DNA from: Lingula anatina
Lineage: Eukaryota; Brachiopoda; Lingulata; Lingulida; Lingulidae
DNA length: 59,185 bases
Direction of reading: 5' to 3'
NCBI RefSeq assembly: GCF_001039355.2
Contig: NW_019773692.1
Span: 188,197 to 247,381, forward strand
Shown here piece after piece: positions 19,880 through 59,185 of this stretch. The notes beneath the pieces are model-generated. The model had not been told where the DNA came from, did not search any database, and saw only the letters and a program-made list of their open reading frames with translations. The position numbers and the translations under genes were made by a program. Position 1 is the stretch's first letter, and each line of letters starts with the position of its first letter.

Positions 19880-22500
19880 GGAAAATTTTGTGGAATGGCT
19901 CTTTTAACACTGGCTGTTGAAATTAAGTGAGTGGGTTTTAATACATTGTGTCATGATTATAGTTTAACAAATTTGTCATAATTAAAAATTAAAGAACAGG
20001 ATAAAGGTTAAGTGGTACACTTACATCTCTAATTTTGGCATGTTTTCACAAATAATACCATAAAATGTAATGTTTCGATCCATTGAAGTATGTGACCTAG
20101 TTAATAGTTACACCGCTTTCTGTGTGACTGATTATGAAAGCAGCCATTTTCAAGGCACAGGGGGCGAATTGCTAGCGCCAATCTGCAAGTAATGCTTGAA
20201 AGTAATTTTAATATTTTTCATTTATGGCTAAAGTCATTATCACTTCGTCTAATCAAAACGCTCTGTTCAAAGCAAGTTACCATGGTTTTTTACCAACATA
20301 TTTTAAAGCCTTATGTAAAAAAATCAAAACGCAGCATATTTATCACTGCGTAGTCATTAGTAACAAAACTTGTATTATTTCGCCAAAAAATAAAACCGCC
20401 CCTTATGCCTTTAAACATGTTTAACTATAATTATAAGTCTGAGTGTGTCTCTGTGACGTTTGTAAAACTATATTCTTCAGCAAGACAGCAAGTGGTGACT
20501 TCTACGTTTATTTTAATGCAAATGTATTGCTCAAAAATACGGAAAACTTTTTTGTTTTTCTAGTCCAGAAAACTCACAATTGAAGCTAAATTTGACCTTC
20601 TCACCAAAAGACGAAAAAAGCACCTTGAAAACTGTTCACGTAATTTTGCACATTGGTGATTTACTTATTCACGATCTTTTATTGCTTTGAAGAGAAATAT
20701 ATCATACTGAAGCAGTCTTAAGTTATTGATGTTACAAATAATATATAACCAGTTCGATCCATTTCTTAATTGTTTAATGCTTAGTTGACAAAATTTTATC
20801 AAAAGAATAAAAAATCCCATTTTTAATTTTTAAATAGCGAGCATTTCACTCGTCACTCGGAACTTAGCATTTACAATATTTTCACTTCCAACTCCTGGAA
20901 TTAAATTATAATTTTGAAGACATGCAATGGGACCTAGACCTTTAATAAAGCAAAAAAAATCTGAAAATTACAGCAATTTTCTCTTTAGAATTACTTTAAC
21001 CAAGAACCGTTTCAAAAACTACGATCTGAAAACCTCGTTTTGATATGGCCACGTGTAAAATTCACAAGTCTATCTCCACAGCGAGGATTACTCAAAATCT
21101 TATTACTTGAAACTCGTATCTTTAAAATCATTTGAAGCTTGAGAACTTGCTGTCTTGTTGAGTGAAAAGTGTCCTCTTTACAAACAACAATCGATCAGTT
21201 GAGTAATGAAGTACATAAAGTTCACACACTGAAGACTCAATTTGCGAAAATAAAGAACATGGATATATTAAACGATCTTTGTTATCTAAATTTTCTCATC
21301 TGGATTGTAATCTTAATTTAACCTATTTTTTAAAGTTAAGGTGAGTAGTATGAGCAAATTCTTTTGTAATTATATGTTAATTATGACTTGCATTTGTGGC
21401 ATTAATTTGTTGAACGGATCCACTTTTACATAAAAATTAAAGGGACAGTCATGTATTCCAAAGTTTCCCATTTTCAAAACTCTGCTGCTTTAAAACCATT
21501 CAATCTCGGCAGCATCTTCAGTATCTCGAGCAGCAGATGCAGAAATGATACATGTATTTACGTTCTCGTATGGTACAAAACATTTGTTACCAATTTTTTA
21601 ACTTTAAAATATAAATGCAAGGTGTTATAAATAATACCATGATTTGCCCCTCCATTTTGCCTACATTTTATAATTACACCTGTTGCAATTGTCAAAATGC
21701 TTTTTTTTCACATTCCCCATTGAACCTCTTGTAGTGTATTTGAACGTATCGGTGTTAAATGTCGAAATTTATTTCAAAAACGGCTTGTGACAATTTTTTG
21801 CAAAAGGTCGGTAAAAATGTTTTTTCCTTCCTAGAGGTAATTGTCGGAATTTTATGTCATATTAAATGTAGACAAAACCATATCCTGAAAAAATTCACAA
21901 CACCTTATGGTTAAAATGAAACAAAAATAATGGCAGATACATGGTGTTTTGAAGGGTGTCACAATTTGAAATCCTTGGCAATATTTTTGTCACTCTTGAA
22001 ATTATGTGATATCAGAGAGAGAACTTTCGATTTTTTCCTGCGGTGGTGTGGGGTGAGACAGTTATTAGATCTGCCGTTCTTTTTGTTAAAAATGAAATTG
22101 AAAAATCTGATTGTCATTTTTATCTGAGATCAAACATTAGCCGAGTAGTTCATCATGTAGTTTATTTATCAAATCAAACTTGAGCGAGTCTTAATGCAGA
22201 CATCAATTGTTTTGATTTACATATCTGGATATGCAAAACTTAAAATATCTTAAAATATTTTAAATAGTATGCAAATATGATCATACATCAATGGTAGTTA
22301 ATTTTGTTCCAAATAAAAAAAACTTTACAATCATATGCAAAATGGCTTTGCGTTTTCATTGGCTCGGCGGAACTCTAAGGGTGGGGATTCGATTTGGGTA
22401 CTTGGAACATATTACATATCCCTTTCCAGAAGGGCTTTTAAAATTTCTCTTTAGTTACTATAAAAGAAAAGTCTACCAGAGGAGGGTGGGTGGGAACACT
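19880..22500. other. AT-rich intergenic DNA, no recognised gene
   Basis: About 2.6 kb of AT-rich sequence with only short chance frames. No repeat of note and no splice-bounded coding segment could be supported. Confidence 0.45.
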
Positions 22501-22501
22501 T

Positions 22502-22565
22502 AGAGGAGTGGATAGCACGCGCGACTCGGACCCAGCAAGACTTGGGTTCGAAACCTGGCGCTTCT
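22502..22565 (+). repeat. tRNA-like element (probable tRNA-derived SINE head)
   Basis: The ends agaggag and cgcttct pair almost fully as an acceptor stem. gtggatagcacgcgcgac resembles an A box and ggttcgaaacc is a perfect B box. At 64 bases it is short for a functional tRNA and has no clear anticodon stem, so a SINE or tRNA pseudogene fits better. Confidence 0.55.
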
Positions 22566-22651
22566 AGGTCCAAGCAAATTACCTTTTGCAAAAAAGTCAA
22601 ATGAATAATTTAAACTGCGACATGAAGGTTCTACGATATTATAAATGCAAG

Positions 22652-22722
22652 TCGAGCCAATGGCTCAACGGATAAGGCGACAAAACGGTAAGCAGGAGAT
22701 TAAGAGTTCGAGGTGAGCTATG
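22652..22722 (+). repeat. tRNA-Arg-like pseudogene or SINE head
   Basis: ggctcaacggataaggcg and caggagattaagagttcgag resemble the D-arm and the anticodon/T-arm of eukaryotic tRNA-Arg. The acceptor stem is poor and the anticodon arm is degraded. It lies 90 bases after another tRNA-like element in the same orientation. Confidence 0.5.
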
Positions 22723-22729
22723 AAAAGAG

Positions 22730-24365
22730 AAATTACTTTTGCAAGTTCTGAACTAAGTAAAATATTTGTACGTTTATTATTGTCAAAATGAATTATTTAC
22801 AGCAATAAAATAATGAAAATATAACATTTTGTGAATTAAATTAAATAAATTGAAATTAAACAAACAGAAAAAAGGTATATCTGTAAATAAAACAAGTGCA
22901 TTTTCAACATTGTTACTAAAAGACGGAATCCTTTGATTTATGAAAAAAATAAGTTCAAGATTGTAACATCTGAAAGACTTTGACAAGAACTGATAATAGA
23001 CAAAATGTATTTTTAACAAATTTTACTTGGCACATTTTTGTCAAAGTTGGCATAAGTGCCTAGTCTTCATCGAATTCCATCAAAAATATTTCCGTCCAAA
23101 TTCAGAGATTGTAACAATTTTAAAAATGCGTATAATCTGCTGTAAGCGTCATTCGTGCACCAATGCACACGCATATGTAAGCACACCTTGTCTTATGTCG
23201 CCTTGTTGATGTTTGCATAAATCGAACAGTAGCCAATATTTGTTCATGTTTGTAAGATTCTTGGTTGTTTTGCAAATTGATATTTAAAGAAAAATGTTTT
23301 CTTTGCACTAAATCCGAAAATAAACGTCATACAGTGTACACGGTGTAACTGTGGATGAAAATTTACATTTGCAAAGCATAGGAATCAGGAGCGACATAAA
23401 GACAGCGGTGGTTTACAAGATTATCCAAGGCTTTGCCAGATTCAGAATAATATACAAACAAAACTGAAAAAGTTACGCAAAATCAGTGTACTTGAAGTGA
23501 CTTTTCACATTCACTTAGAATTAACTCTAGTTCTCAGCTTTCAGTTATGACACTAAGCACAAATAACACAACATGGGTTTGCAGGACTGAAATCTAACCA
23601 AGCCTGTATTTTTCAATCACCCCTTGCTCCCGAAAAATTTAAAACAAGAACACAGAGCAACTTAACTGCACATATTAGGCATGTTTTTCACTTTAAAAAT
23701 TCAAACCAAACGAAGTATTAAGGTTTACATACACTTTGGTAGAATATTGAATATGCCATTAGAGGAACAAAATACTTTGAAATAACATTTTTAGATGAAA
23801 ATTCCGTACAATCCTCAAATAAGTAACTGCCCAAACTTTTAGAATGAACTTTAGTGTAACAGATAAAATAAATCCTATAATCTAATTTGAAAAAATTAAA
23901 TCTTGTTTAAGACTTATTGATTGTTCACTATGTTTTTGAGCAAAATTGACAAAGTTGACAGTCTAAAAACCCTCCCGAAAATTGGGCTTGGCGACAGCTC
24001 AAAAGATTTTGAAAATATGGAATGCAAAAGGCTATGGTTAATGTCAGTCCTACAGACACATTTTAATGGACAAATAATATGTCAATGAAGTCCATTTCCA
24101 GTTTTTATTTTTCGACACTTCGTTTTGTAATATAAGTCCTAAATGGCACATAAATGATTCCGATCCTCGGAAATTTTTGTAGCCAACTATAGGAACAGCT
24201 TTCTTATCATATGCGAAATAAAGACCTCATTTCTATTTCTGCAATATTAAATAAATTTTTATTTCGGATGGCAACCTTTAACCCACCCCATGGTTTAATT
24301 TTGTTTCAGAAAACAGATATTTTATCCAGGCCCAGCACTGAAAACACCGAGAACCAGAGGAAGTT
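22730..24365. other. AT-rich intergenic DNA, no recognised gene
   Basis: No supported coding sequence or repeat. Confidence 0.45.
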
Positions 24366-24367
24366 TA

Positions 24368-24563
24368 TTCACAGCCACAGTGCCATAATCATAATTGTTG
24401 AAAGATCGTTACAGTACATGTGCACAATTCTGATATTACAGCCACAGTGCCATAATCATAATTGTTGAAAGATCGTTACAGTACATGTGCACAGTTCTGA
24501 TATCACAGCCACAGTGCCATAATCATAATTGTTGAAAGATCGTTATAGTACATGTGGACAGTT
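24368..24563. repeat. ~69-bp tandem repeat, three copies
   Basis: cacagccacagtgccataat through gatcgttacagtacatgtgcacagttctgatat occurs nearly three times with few changes. Confidence 0.9.
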
Positions 24564-24779
24564 CTGCAGTAACGCGGACACATTTTGCCCGTTACACAAT
24601 TTTGGGATTTCTAAGGCGTTATACGTTTTATTAACAGTGTCTTTTGTAAATTTACATCTCGTCCCCTTTTCGACTGAACACACAATGAATGTAATTAAAA
24701 GTGTCCTATATGCATATTATGTAATGCGGTTTCAATTTTTTTCCTTCCCAGAAGTCAACATCATCTAAAATGAATAAGA

Positions 24780-25220
24780 GTACGTCTTCAAGTTTACAGT
24801 GAGGTGTCAAGTTGCAGATTTGCCCACACATATTTTCAGTAACAAATAAAAACACATTTCTTTTCTTAGAAATTAATAAAGGATAATTTTAAAGCAATCA
24901 CTATCATTTTTGAAGAGACATTATTTCTCTTAAATAAGAACTTCAAATCTCACGTTTCAGATTCGAAAATGGACAGGTATCAACCAAAACACCACGTTCA
25001 AATAGAGCACAGTACTACAACACAGTAAAATACAGTTACCAAAAAAAAAGCAAACCAACGTCATGCAGGGCGGACACTTAATATGGACTTAATTTCTATG
25101 AGAAGAGTCATAAATAAAAAGCTTATCTTTTTCTTCTTTTAATTTGCTATACGTTTTAAAGGATAATGTTACAACCAAAAGCAAACATAACATTCCGTAC
25201 TAAATGCCGTCCCTGCAAAT
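24780..25220. other. AT-rich intergenic DNA
   Basis: No recognised gene or repeat. Confidence 0.4.
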
Positions 25221-25284
25221 TAATGAGCAGACCAACGTCGGCATAGGAGGCAATCTTGGCACGGGTGTGTAGACTAGTGGGGCT

Positions 25285-25939
25285 GAATGTGTCGAACACG
25301 AAACGTGTCTCTGAGTAGGACGCTTCTGGCAACTTCGTTAACGGTGCTTGGAGTCACTGGAAATAAAGGAATAAATTCACATTCATGAAACAATGTATGG
25401 AAATCTGATAAAGCAGTGCATGCTCATTACAGCAATTCGTATCATTATCATTATTTGAGTTATAAGTAACAAAACACAATTAAGCTTTAAAATTATACAA
25501 AAACATATATTCATATTTAACCCTCATGGGTAAGTAATGGTATTAGAAACAAAAGGGTGCCTGAAAGGCACTGAGGGAAAGCTAAGAGAAAGTATCCTTC
25601 ACGTCAGTTAGATGTCCCCGTAATCATTATGCCTATAGTGCACCATTTAGGGAAAATATCGTCAATGCAAAACTAAGAATTGCCACAATAAATTTTTTAT
25701 CATCTGTACGGAACTTACGAGATACTGCTGCCGGTTTCAGTCCCATCTTTTCGGCCTACATGTGGCTGTAGCAGCAATATGGCATGGGAAATCCTTCTTC
25801 TCCATCTTCTGCTGACCTTGGTCCTATCTGAGCACCTTTCACCAAAACGCTCACCTGATTTACATAATAATGAAGAGGCCACATACGTCCGCGTGGAAGC
25901 TTCGGTTTGAATATTATAGTGTGGTTGAAGAGAAGGCAA
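25285..25939 (-). other. Weak candidate two-exon gene
   Basis: On the minus strand, a frame at 25717-25939 ends at a good donor (CAGTATCTC|gtaagttccg). A good acceptor (tttatttccag) follows 350 bases on at 25359. Reading from it in one frame gives TPSTVNEVARSVLLRDTFRV and a stop near 25285, but that frame is not in phase with the open frame of the first segment. It could be a non-coding RNA, a distal 3' UTR exon of the kinase gene, or chance. No family similarity. Confidence 0.2.
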
Positions 25940-26451
25940 AATAAATCTCCATCTCGAAGAGAGGAATTAGGAGTTGATTAAGTCATAATGACACGCACAC
26001 ACACGACAAAAATAAATGAATAAAAATAAAAACGCAACTTCAAAGTCAACACACTTGATATGACGTGACTAGGCATATAAATCAGCTTTCATACATAGGT
26101 CGAATGAACGAATTGGGGCGGGATTGTGATAGAAATTGGGGCGGGATTGAGATAGAAAACAGGATCTTCATTCAATCTTACGGTACAGCGAAATCGTTAG
26201 GTTAGTGATATGCTTTCTCTCTTTCTACTTCTTGAAACATGGACAATTTTAAAGGATTTTATTGAATTGTCTTGTTTGTTGCCTCCATAGATAATTTTTC
26301 ATAAGTTACTGTCTACATTATTAATATTTTAACTGTTTATACTTGAATATAATATACCATCAATTATGATGTACATGTACTGTTCAGACTTAGCAATTCT
26401 TTCGCACATTGCACAAGTTATACCTAACCCTTGCCCTAACGTGAAACGTAG

Positions 26452-26655
26452 CCTGTTCAAGAAGATGTGAAATTATGTGAAACTTGTCAGAAAGTAAAGG
26501 ATTCACAAAGAGATGCACCAGTTATATTGAATCGGTTACCGATAGCGAATGTGATTGAAAGACGTCATATGGATATCCTTGGTCCTTCAACAAAGCCTGA
26601 ACCAGGTTTCACATATAAATTAAATGGCAAAAAAGGTTATACATATATATATTAA
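26452..26655 (+). pseudogene. gypsy-type integrase fragment
   Basis: The frame reads EDVKLCETCQKVKDSQRDAP ... HMDILGP. The CxxC is the second half of the HHCC zinc finger, and DILGP marks the first catalytic Asp of the integrase core. Only about 65 residues survive, without LTRs or other domains. Confidence 0.72.
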
Positions 26656-26727
26656 AATGGTTTCAGGCAAAAAATTAAATATGTGTCGCCATTTATCTGA
26701 CCCCCAACAATTTAGATATCAACAGGT

Positions 26728-27370
26728 TATGTGCGCTTTCTCCGCTTTGGAGGCAAAAGAGATTGCAATTGTTCTTTATTGTGATGTATTACTACTGTAT
26801 TTACTACATATGGTTATCCAAATTATTTAAATTCAGATCGTAGATAATTCAATCTTAATGAAAATTATTAAATCTAAAACGATATCACACGAGTATCAAT
26901 TGCTGTATGTGAGATAACACATTCTCTAATTGCACAGTCGTTGAGAGCTTACCAGTGTTCTCAATAATTTTTTTAAAATCCGAGTCCATGGGACTCACAT
27001 GTTTGACAAAATGTGAGTCCCATGTAAATTTTCCGAGTCCTTCTCTTGAAGAAGAAAAAAAAATAAGTACCATTTAGAATTGCACAAATGTGTTTATTGA
27101 AATACATGTAACAGGTCAAAATTATGTAAAAATATAGCAAAATANTGTAGCAAAGATCAAACAGGCCTGGTATAATGTCAGGAGTAATGATGGTACTGAG
27201 AATGATATTTTGTACACAATGTACTAAATATTCACCGTATTACTCAGTTTTTGGAAAAGAAATGTGTACACCTTTAGATACAGATAAATAACAGAAGATA
27301 AACCTGAGCAAAATATCCATCAATACATTCAGAATTTACACAATCAATCAGTAGCAAACTCTTGACAAAG
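26728..27370. repeat. Dispersed repeat, copy B, interrupted
   Basis: It matches copy A (16622-16990) on both sides of an inserted ~195-base segment (about 26951-27145). The insert starts cagtgttctcaat and contains a hairpin (gagtccatgggactcacat ... atgtgagtcccatg). The insert stops at the N at 27145, after which copy-A-like sequence resumes at tgtagcaaagatcaaac. Confidence 0.7.
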
Positions 27371-27496
27371 CGTAACAAAGTGAATGCTAAGGGGAAATCC
27401 AAAACAACCGATAAAACAATGACATAGGAAGTGAAAAGATTATTATGTTGTAAAAACTTAAACAAGAAGGTACTCTAGTCTCTGGGCCAATGTAGA

Positions 27497-27516
27497 CCCC
27501 CCCCCCCCCCCCCCCC
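27497..27516. repeat. Poly-C tract (20 C)
   Basis: Uninterrupted homopolymer; the length in the assembly may be inexact. Confidence 0.95.
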
Positions 27517-27519
27517 GGT

Positions 27520-30247
27520 TAAAAAGATGTAAATTCATGGTCATTGGTGGCTTTTTTGAATTTTGAAAGCCATGCTATAATCCAAATTAAGTAATTGAAA
27601 AGGGTTCTGTTTCATATTCAATACGCTATAAGTAATGAAGAACTTAATTTTGGATGATAAATCTGCCGTATTTCCAGACTGGACTGCTACATGTAAAAGA
27701 CATGTTTTGTGGTAGCCATGTTGGATTTCAGGATTTTTCATCTCAATAAAAAGATTGCACCTTAAACAAACACTACGGGCAGAAAGTAGAGATCCCATGC
27801 AACACTGGTACATCAAAATATCTCAGATATTGCAATTCTTAATTAAATAAGAATTAAAATATAAAAAATATCAAAATTTCCTTTAAAAAACAGCAAAAAT
27901 TGGCGCCATCTTGGAAAATTTTGTTTATTGTTAAGTATAGTGCACTTCGTAGACTACACGTCTGGAATGATTTTGAATTCTGTTTAGTTAATGTATTTGA
28001 AATATTTTAGATTTTGTTGGTCTCAGAAATGTTAATTTTAAACCCGTGTGTTACCATGACAACGACCGTAGCACACCCACCCACCATCAGTTTAATGGCA
28101 AACAAGCAGAAAATAAAAGCTTAGGACCTAAGCTATCAGGAAAACATAGTGAACGAAAAGGCCTAGGGTTTCGGTATTTGGCCCATGGACTAAGAGGCAT
28201 TTTAAAGTGAAAGGATAGAAGATTCCAACTTGGGAACCCCAAGAAAGTATATCGAATGTTTTGAAAAGACATTTTATATAAATAAGATAAAACAGGGTAG
28301 ACGAAAAAGAAATAGGAAAAAATAAACATAAATAATGAGAGTATGTACGAATAGTGGACGGGTGTCACGTGTTTTTTCATTGAAGTTGATGGAGAAGTAT
28401 ATTTTAGGGGAAAATGTATCTGATTAACAGAAGCTATGCACAATTTCAACATCTTTCCCTTTTCTGTCTATTATTTCCCATCTTTCGTGGACCGAAGTTG
28501 ACCAGTTTTTAGGAATTTTGAAAACAAATACAGAACTTTAATAGATTGGTTTGGAAGGTTCACATTGTTATTTGCATGTTAACTGAAATAAGTTTAGGTT
28601 TGCAGTTGACAGCATATCATCATACATATGTATGGTGTAGAATTAAAACCATTTATGAGAAAGCAATTGAGACAAAGAATATTCCTCAGTTTTTATTATC
28701 AACTGAATGACAAATTCAACAAACAAGTACGTTTGTATTATGACTTCGTTTCGTTTGCATGTTATTTGACTCTACGTGTGTGCCAATCGAGTCCAGCTAC
28801 AGGGCTACAGTAAATGGCAATAGAAAATTAACCAAACGATACCATATGGAATGATTAATTACAACTCAATTTACATATAATGGCCAAATCGGTTAAACCA
28901 TGCCTGCCCTTACAAACAATTTTCAATTGGCACTCTCCAAAACAATCATTAGAATAAGTACTTCGTTTAATTATTTTATGTGATACATTGCTATTCATTC
29001 AAAGAAACAATTGGCACTTCTTCCCGTTATGGAGAACGCCTGTTACTAATAATAACATAACATATGATGCCTATACACTGGATGTGGAAGGCATCTGTGA
29101 CTTTCAACAATCTTCGCCATCTGGTCTTATTGTTCAGCCACAAGACCACATCTGATATATATTTCACTACATTCTGAAACTCATTAACTTTCAAAAACTA
29201 TCCTCTTTCCAATATTATCTAACTGCTCTGATGATCATTCACTAGTGCTAGTATATACAATACAGTAGTAATGACTGGACTCACGTCATGTTATTCAATT
29301 ACCATTATACATTGTCCTTTGGTTAGTTAAGAGAGAGATATAATAATGCATAGATAAAGAGAAAATTATTACTTGATGAATCTGAGGCAAGGGCACAGAC
29401 ATGTATTAACCACATTGCTTTGTTATTACAGTTTGCATTACGTATATAGCCTGATACATGTAATTCTAAGAAACCATGAAAGTATTTGGCTGCAGAAATA
29501 CCACTATTCTGTTATAATAAGTGTGATAGTGAAAGCACCTCCTGACTTGATTTTGTTTACTTGACAGTTCAAAACAAAGAAATCGGCTGCAGCTTGTCTT
29601 GAATGACACAGTGATTGAAATGTGGTTCTGCTCAAAGTTACCATTGGAATGTTTTATCGCATTGTTTTCTTGTACTTCTTCATTGTATAAACTATGGTAG
29701 GCAAACAGGGAAATGCAACACGCAGTTGTGCGCCAAAATGGTTCCAACTAATCAAATAAAATATTCGGTGTAGCTTATGGAGCTTTTATATCAGATATCA
29801 CTATCTTTGGTCGCTTTAGGCGTTCTTTTACAGTAACAGAAAGCATAATACAACCAATCACTTTGATAGCCCCCCCTACACACAAACACACACACACGCA
29901 CACACGGTCGTATCGACTCCGTGTACATAATGTAGGGGCCATTACTGGCATCCAGTCCTGCACGTGTTCAGGTATAACGTAGCTGTGAATCATGAATTCG
30001 ACTGTGTACGCTGCACAAAGATGTCCGAGGAACCAAAGTTTGCTACGACAATTGAATGTCCCATATTTGTTTCTTCCATCCACAAAGGGCGGTTTCTGCC
30101 TAATTGCAAAAACTCACAGAGTTCGTAACAGAGTCTACAGGTCCGTGTACCCAAACACAACATAGCGGCGCAAATGAATTCGGAACTGGCTACGGTCTGT
30201 AAAAACCCTTCATTGATTCTACCCCAGACATGGCGCGGATATGACCC
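27520..30247 (-). other. 3' flank and probable 3' UTR of the kinase gene
   Basis: No supported protein gene. The kinase stop codon is at 30248-30250, so its 3' UTR must run leftward from here. The minus-strand AATAAA nearest to a plausible length is about 28692-28697, but no choice can be proven. A (CA)n-rich stretch lies near 29880-29905. Confidence 0.4.
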
Positions 30248-57322
<27,075 letters not shown>

Positions 57323-58525
57323 CTGTAATAATGAAATATATTTGTAAAGTATACAATGAGTCAGGCAGATCCACTTGCTACGGGGCTGAATGTAATCGCG
57401 CGTTTAATGGAACACAAAGTCATATTGGAAGCACAGTTTATCAATAATTGAAGATAAAACTGGGTTTAGTTGTACATTTCGGTGATCGATAGGATGTCTG
57501 CATCGTTTCTTATTATGTTAATTGTCAAAGTTTCACACGAAATCAAATTTCCTGCGCACACATTGTGCAAGGTAAAAAAAAATGGTATACGTTAGGGGGA
57601 GACGAAGGTAGACGAATGTGTTAGGTGAGCTATCGTCCTCTCCAATAAAGATTGAGACGGGAAACCAATAGGATTGTGTTAGTTGTGTAAAGGATTGTGT
57701 TTGGATACGTGTGTTGTGGATTGAACCGGATGAAGTGATGCGGCATCCCGGACCGTTACCACAGTGACAATGATTAAACATTACAGATTGTTTTAGAAAA
57801 AATGTTATTTTCATGGAAATTAAATCATCCAGGCTCATCGTACATAAAATTCTCGTAACTGAGGATTTTCACTCGAAACCTTTAAAATATAAATAAGGAA
57901 CGACATAGTCTTACACGCAAAGGTATATTGTCCGGAATTTTTGACCAAATCGAACTTTCCGTGAATAAAGTTATTTTCATAACTTGATCCGTCCCTTTCC
58001 TTGGATTTAATGTTTCAGGATCTAAGCTTTTCAAACCATAATTTGATTCTAAATGTTTTAGTGGTGTTAAGAATGCATTGTCTTCGTGTACACTTCAAAA
58101 GGAATATCGACATCAGGTACATAATTTCAGGAGTTTAACTTTTTCTAAGACTTAGAATGGGAAAGCAGGATATATATCAACATAGAAAATGGGACTTTGA
58201 GGCGGACCGTCTTGTTAACTATCACCAGCGTCACTTTTCAAGAGCAGGCTACTGTAGTTCCCATTAGTTGACATGTTTTCTGAGAGAATGTGAAGCTTGT
58301 CCAAATCACCATTTTTGCAATGTAAAAAGAAAATTTGTAGAGAAAGATGTATTGCGACAGGTAACTCGTGTTGAATCGTTTTACGCATGTATTACCAAAA
58401 ACAAATCTGCCACGAATAACTGACTTCCGGTGATAAATCGGGAAATGTTATCACGTGACGTACTGCTGAGCCAGTAACGCGCATTCAGGCGTCATTTTGA
58501 GCTTGGGTCATGATTTTTCCTGGTG
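57323..58525. other. PKG intron 5' of the first visible exon
   Basis: I searched the minus strand for the preceding PKG exon (start of cGMP site A, autoinhibitory segment, leucine zipper) and saw none up to the window end. Confidence 0.5.
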
Positions 58526-58526
58526 A

Positions 58527-58692
58527 GTCAGCTATAAGAAGACTACATAGGCATACATGCACGGTCTACGTGACATCAAAATTCACGCTGCATATTGGGG
58601 AGGGACTATAAGAAGACTAAATAGGCATACATGTACGGCCTACTATACGTGATGTTAAAGATCACGTTGCATATTGGGGAGGGACTTTCCAA
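58527..58692. repeat. ~80-bp sequence in two tandem copies
   Basis: ctataagaagactacatagg through gcatattggggagggact occurs twice with small changes. Confidence 0.88.
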
Positions 58693-58983
58693 ATAAAAGG
58701 TGCAACATGAATTTTCCACAAACGCAGTTTACAACGCATAACAAACTGTGAACAGAAATAATTTTAAAAAGGTGCACGGTGTAGGATTTCCAGGCGAAAA
58801 ACTAACAATCGAATTGCCCTAAAGTAAACTGTATTTTCTCCAACCAACCCCCTTTTCTGATATTCGTCGTAACATTGTCACAATATGGAAAATTAAAAAA
58901 TCCTGAACACACGTATAAGGGTTGACTTTTCGAATTCTGCCATCTCTTCGATCTGAATTCTTGCACTGAAATTGCGGATTCCA

Positions 58984-59185
58984 GGCGATTTAAAACTGCC
59001 GAGATAGTAGGAAGGCTGCGAGGTTCTTCTGTAGGTCTAATTTAAAACTGCCGAGATAGTAAGTAGGCTGCGAGGTTCTTCGGTAGGTCTAATTTAAAAC
59101 TGCCGAGATAGTAGGTAGGCTGCGAGGTTCTTCTGTAGGTCTAATTTAAAACTGCCGAGATAGTAGGTAGGCTGCGAGGTTCTTC
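58984..59185. repeat. 52-bp minisatellite running off the window
   Basis: Nearly four copies containing aatttaaaactgccgagata and gctgcgaggttcttctgtag. The array continues beyond the end. Confidence 0.93.

Noticed and set aside
28087-28452. 121-codon minus-strand hydrophobic frame downstream of the kinase
   Set aside because: AT-rich composition, no family signature and no clear promoter or splice sites; probably chance in the 3' flank.

Overview
The window is animal nuclear DNA. It has spliced genes with GT-AG introns, long AT-rich introns, LINEs, Ty3/gypsy and Polinton remnants, MITEs, tRNA-derived repeats and many minisatellites. No bacterial operons, CRISPR arrays or phage modules are present. 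Invertebrate (TTAGGG)n-type telomere repeats, Tx1/L1-like LINEs, a Polinton polymerase and the form of the cGMP-dependent kinase suggest a marine invertebrate, perhaps a mollusc or other lophotrochozoan. The species is inference only.

Left part (1-6.5 kb): a 549-bp foldback MITE; a 5'-truncated, decayed Tx1/L1-like LINE on the minus strand (about 793-3821); an interstitial telomere repeat against a sequence gap; a collapsed Ty3/gypsy element (gag, protease and RNase H pieces, reverse transcriptase lost); and a 130-bp terminal-inverted-repeat element.

Secreted-protein pair (7.3-15.7 kb): two tandem, same-strand, three-exon genes of one family I do not recognise. Each encodes a signal peptide, a short helical N-terminal module with two cysteines, a Thr-rich mucin-like stalk, and a C-terminal domain with eight conserved cysteines split over two exons. 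Intron phases (1, then 2) are the same in both. A Polinton DNA polymerase fragment lies between them on a contig bounded by N on both sides, so its placement is doubtful.

Middle (15.7-30.2 kb): repeats (LINE 3' ends, a 551-bp TIR element, a dispersed repeat in two copies, tRNA-like elements, a gypsy integrase scrap) in AT-rich DNA, plus one weak candidate spliced gene.

Right half (30.2-57.3 kb and beyond): a cGMP-dependent protein kinase (PKG, PRKG1/foraging-like) on the minus strand. Fifteen exons give 525 residues, from inside cGMP site A to the stop codon. They hold cGMP site A (end), cGMP site B, the full AGC kinase domain and the C-terminal tail. The first exons lie right of the window. 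Noteworthy points are a phase-compatible candidate alternative first exon for a short isoform, a GC-AG intron, a duplicated 78-bp exon beside an assembly gap and a palindrome, and many different minisatellites in the introns.

Single Ns at 4777, 10118, 12351, 19792, 27145, 41523 and 52110 behave like contig joins; sequence is duplicated across several of them.
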